Shown: piece after piece, positions 5,744 through 6,023 of the stretch
Position numbering within the stretch: the first letter of the stretch is position 1
Layout: each line of letters starts with the position of its first letter
From: an uncultured Candidatus Saccharibacteria bacterium
GTDB taxonomy: Bacteria; Patescibacteriota; Saccharimonadia; Saccharimonadales; Saccharimonadaceae
Direction: 5' to 3'
DNA: 6,023 nt
NCBI GenBank assembly: GCA_938042055.1
Contig: CALIRX010000036.1
Coordinates: 1-6,023 of the forward strand
Position numbers and translations under genes: made by a program
Notes under the pieces: generated by a model
What the model was told of the DNA's origin: nothing
The model's database searches: none
Seen by the model: the letters and a program-made list of their open reading frames with translations, nothing else

Positions 5744-6023
5744 ATCTAAATTCAACGACGTCATTTGGCTGCATGACGTAGGTTTTTCCTTCGGTGCGAA
5801 TTTTGCCGTTTTCACGAGCCTTAACTTCTGATCCTGCAGCGACTAAATCGTTAAAATCGACAATTTGTGCGGCAATAAATCCGCGCTCAAAATCCGAGTG
5901 AATAACGCCCGCGGCTTGCGGTGCAGTCCAGCCTTTGTGAATTGTCCAAGCTCTGACTTCTTTTTCGCCCGCAGTTAAGTAGCTTTGTAGTCCGAGCGTA
6001 TCGTAGGCTGCGTGAATAAGTTT
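5733..6023 (-). CDS. ychF: YchF/OLA1-type ATPase, C-terminal fragment (5' end outside window)
   Basis: The minus strand is open from base 6023 to a TAG whose complement is at 5733-5735, giving the last 96 residues of a protein that is normally about 360 long. The visible part is the TGS domain and its lead-in: YLTAGEKEVRAWTIHKGW, then APQAAGVIHSDFERGFIAA, GKIRTEGKTYV, and the very typical ending FRFNV. YchF is a translation-factor-related (Obg family) P-loop NTPase that prefers ATP and associates with ribosomes; the nucleotide-binding domain lies outside the window. The gene converges on tlyA and overlaps its end by 11 bp (5733-5743). The minus-strand stop lies within the tlyA coding region, so the two ends cannot be changed independently. 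Confidence 0.95.
   Translation of the reverse strand, partial: KLIHAAYDTLGLQSYLTAGEKEVRAWTIHKGWTAPQAAGVIHSDFERGFIAAQIVDFNDLVAAGSEVKARENGKIRTEGKTYVMQPNDVVEFRFNV
5758..5787 (+). terminator. Terminator-like hairpin for the efp-tlyA transcript, inside ychF
   Basis: ACGTCAT (5758-5764) and ATGACGT (5773-5779) form a perfect 7-bp stem around an 8-nt loop, followed 3 nt later by TTTTT (5783-5787). Read on the plus strand this resembles an intrinsic terminator 14 nt after the tlyA stop. It lies within the antisense ychF coding region. The stem is short with moderate GC, so the strength is uncertain. Confidence 0.5.

Overview
The window is a stretch of bacterial core genes with moderately low GC and standard stop codons (TGA, TAG and TAA all end genes). 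The protein sequences, the compact spacing and the gene order rnj / ftsK / small orphan gene / rpsF-ssb-rpsR / efp / tlyA / ychF suggest a small-genome bacterium of the Patescibacteria (CPR), most likely Saccharibacteria (TM7). That placement is an inference from family resemblance and gene content; no rRNA is present to confirm it. There are no tRNA or rRNA genes, CRISPR arrays, insertion sequences or phage genes.

Layout. (a) 1-324 is the 3' end of a ribonuclease J gene with a basic, low-complexity C-terminal tail. (b) 325-429 is an AT-rich regulatory gap with two similar sigma70-type promoter blocks and a 12-bp palindrome; the second -10 box lies so close to the ftsK ATG that a nearly leaderless mRNA is possible. 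(c) 430-2646 is ftsK, the DNA translocase for chromosome segregation at division. (d) 2665-3282 encodes an acidic 205-residue protein that I do not recognise; its codon use differs from its neighbours. A full-consensus promoter lies in its last codons and its stop codon is inside the -10 box. (e) 3284-4377 is the rpsF-ssb-rpsR operon (S6, single-strand DNA-binding protein, S18) with a structured leader that could be an S6:S18 autoregulatory site. (f) A 13-bp hairpin separates rpsR from efp (4451-5011). (g) tlyA (5021-5743), an rRNA 2'-O-methyltransferase, follows 9 nt after efp. (h) ychF enters from the right on the minus strand, and its last codons overlap the end of tlyA by 11 bp. A terminator-like hairpin for the plus-strand transcript lies inside ychF.

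How they fit together: most genes serve translation (S6, S18, EF-P, TlyA, YchF) or RNA and DNA upkeep (RNase J, FtsK, SSB). The region is largely ordinary. What deserves a second look is the orphan gene, an EF-P whose modification loop carries Arg32 after Met-Gly instead of the usual Pro-Gly-Lys, the duplicated promoter before ftsK, the rpsF leader, and the hairpins at the two operon boundaries. I did not find a clear new multi-gene system.
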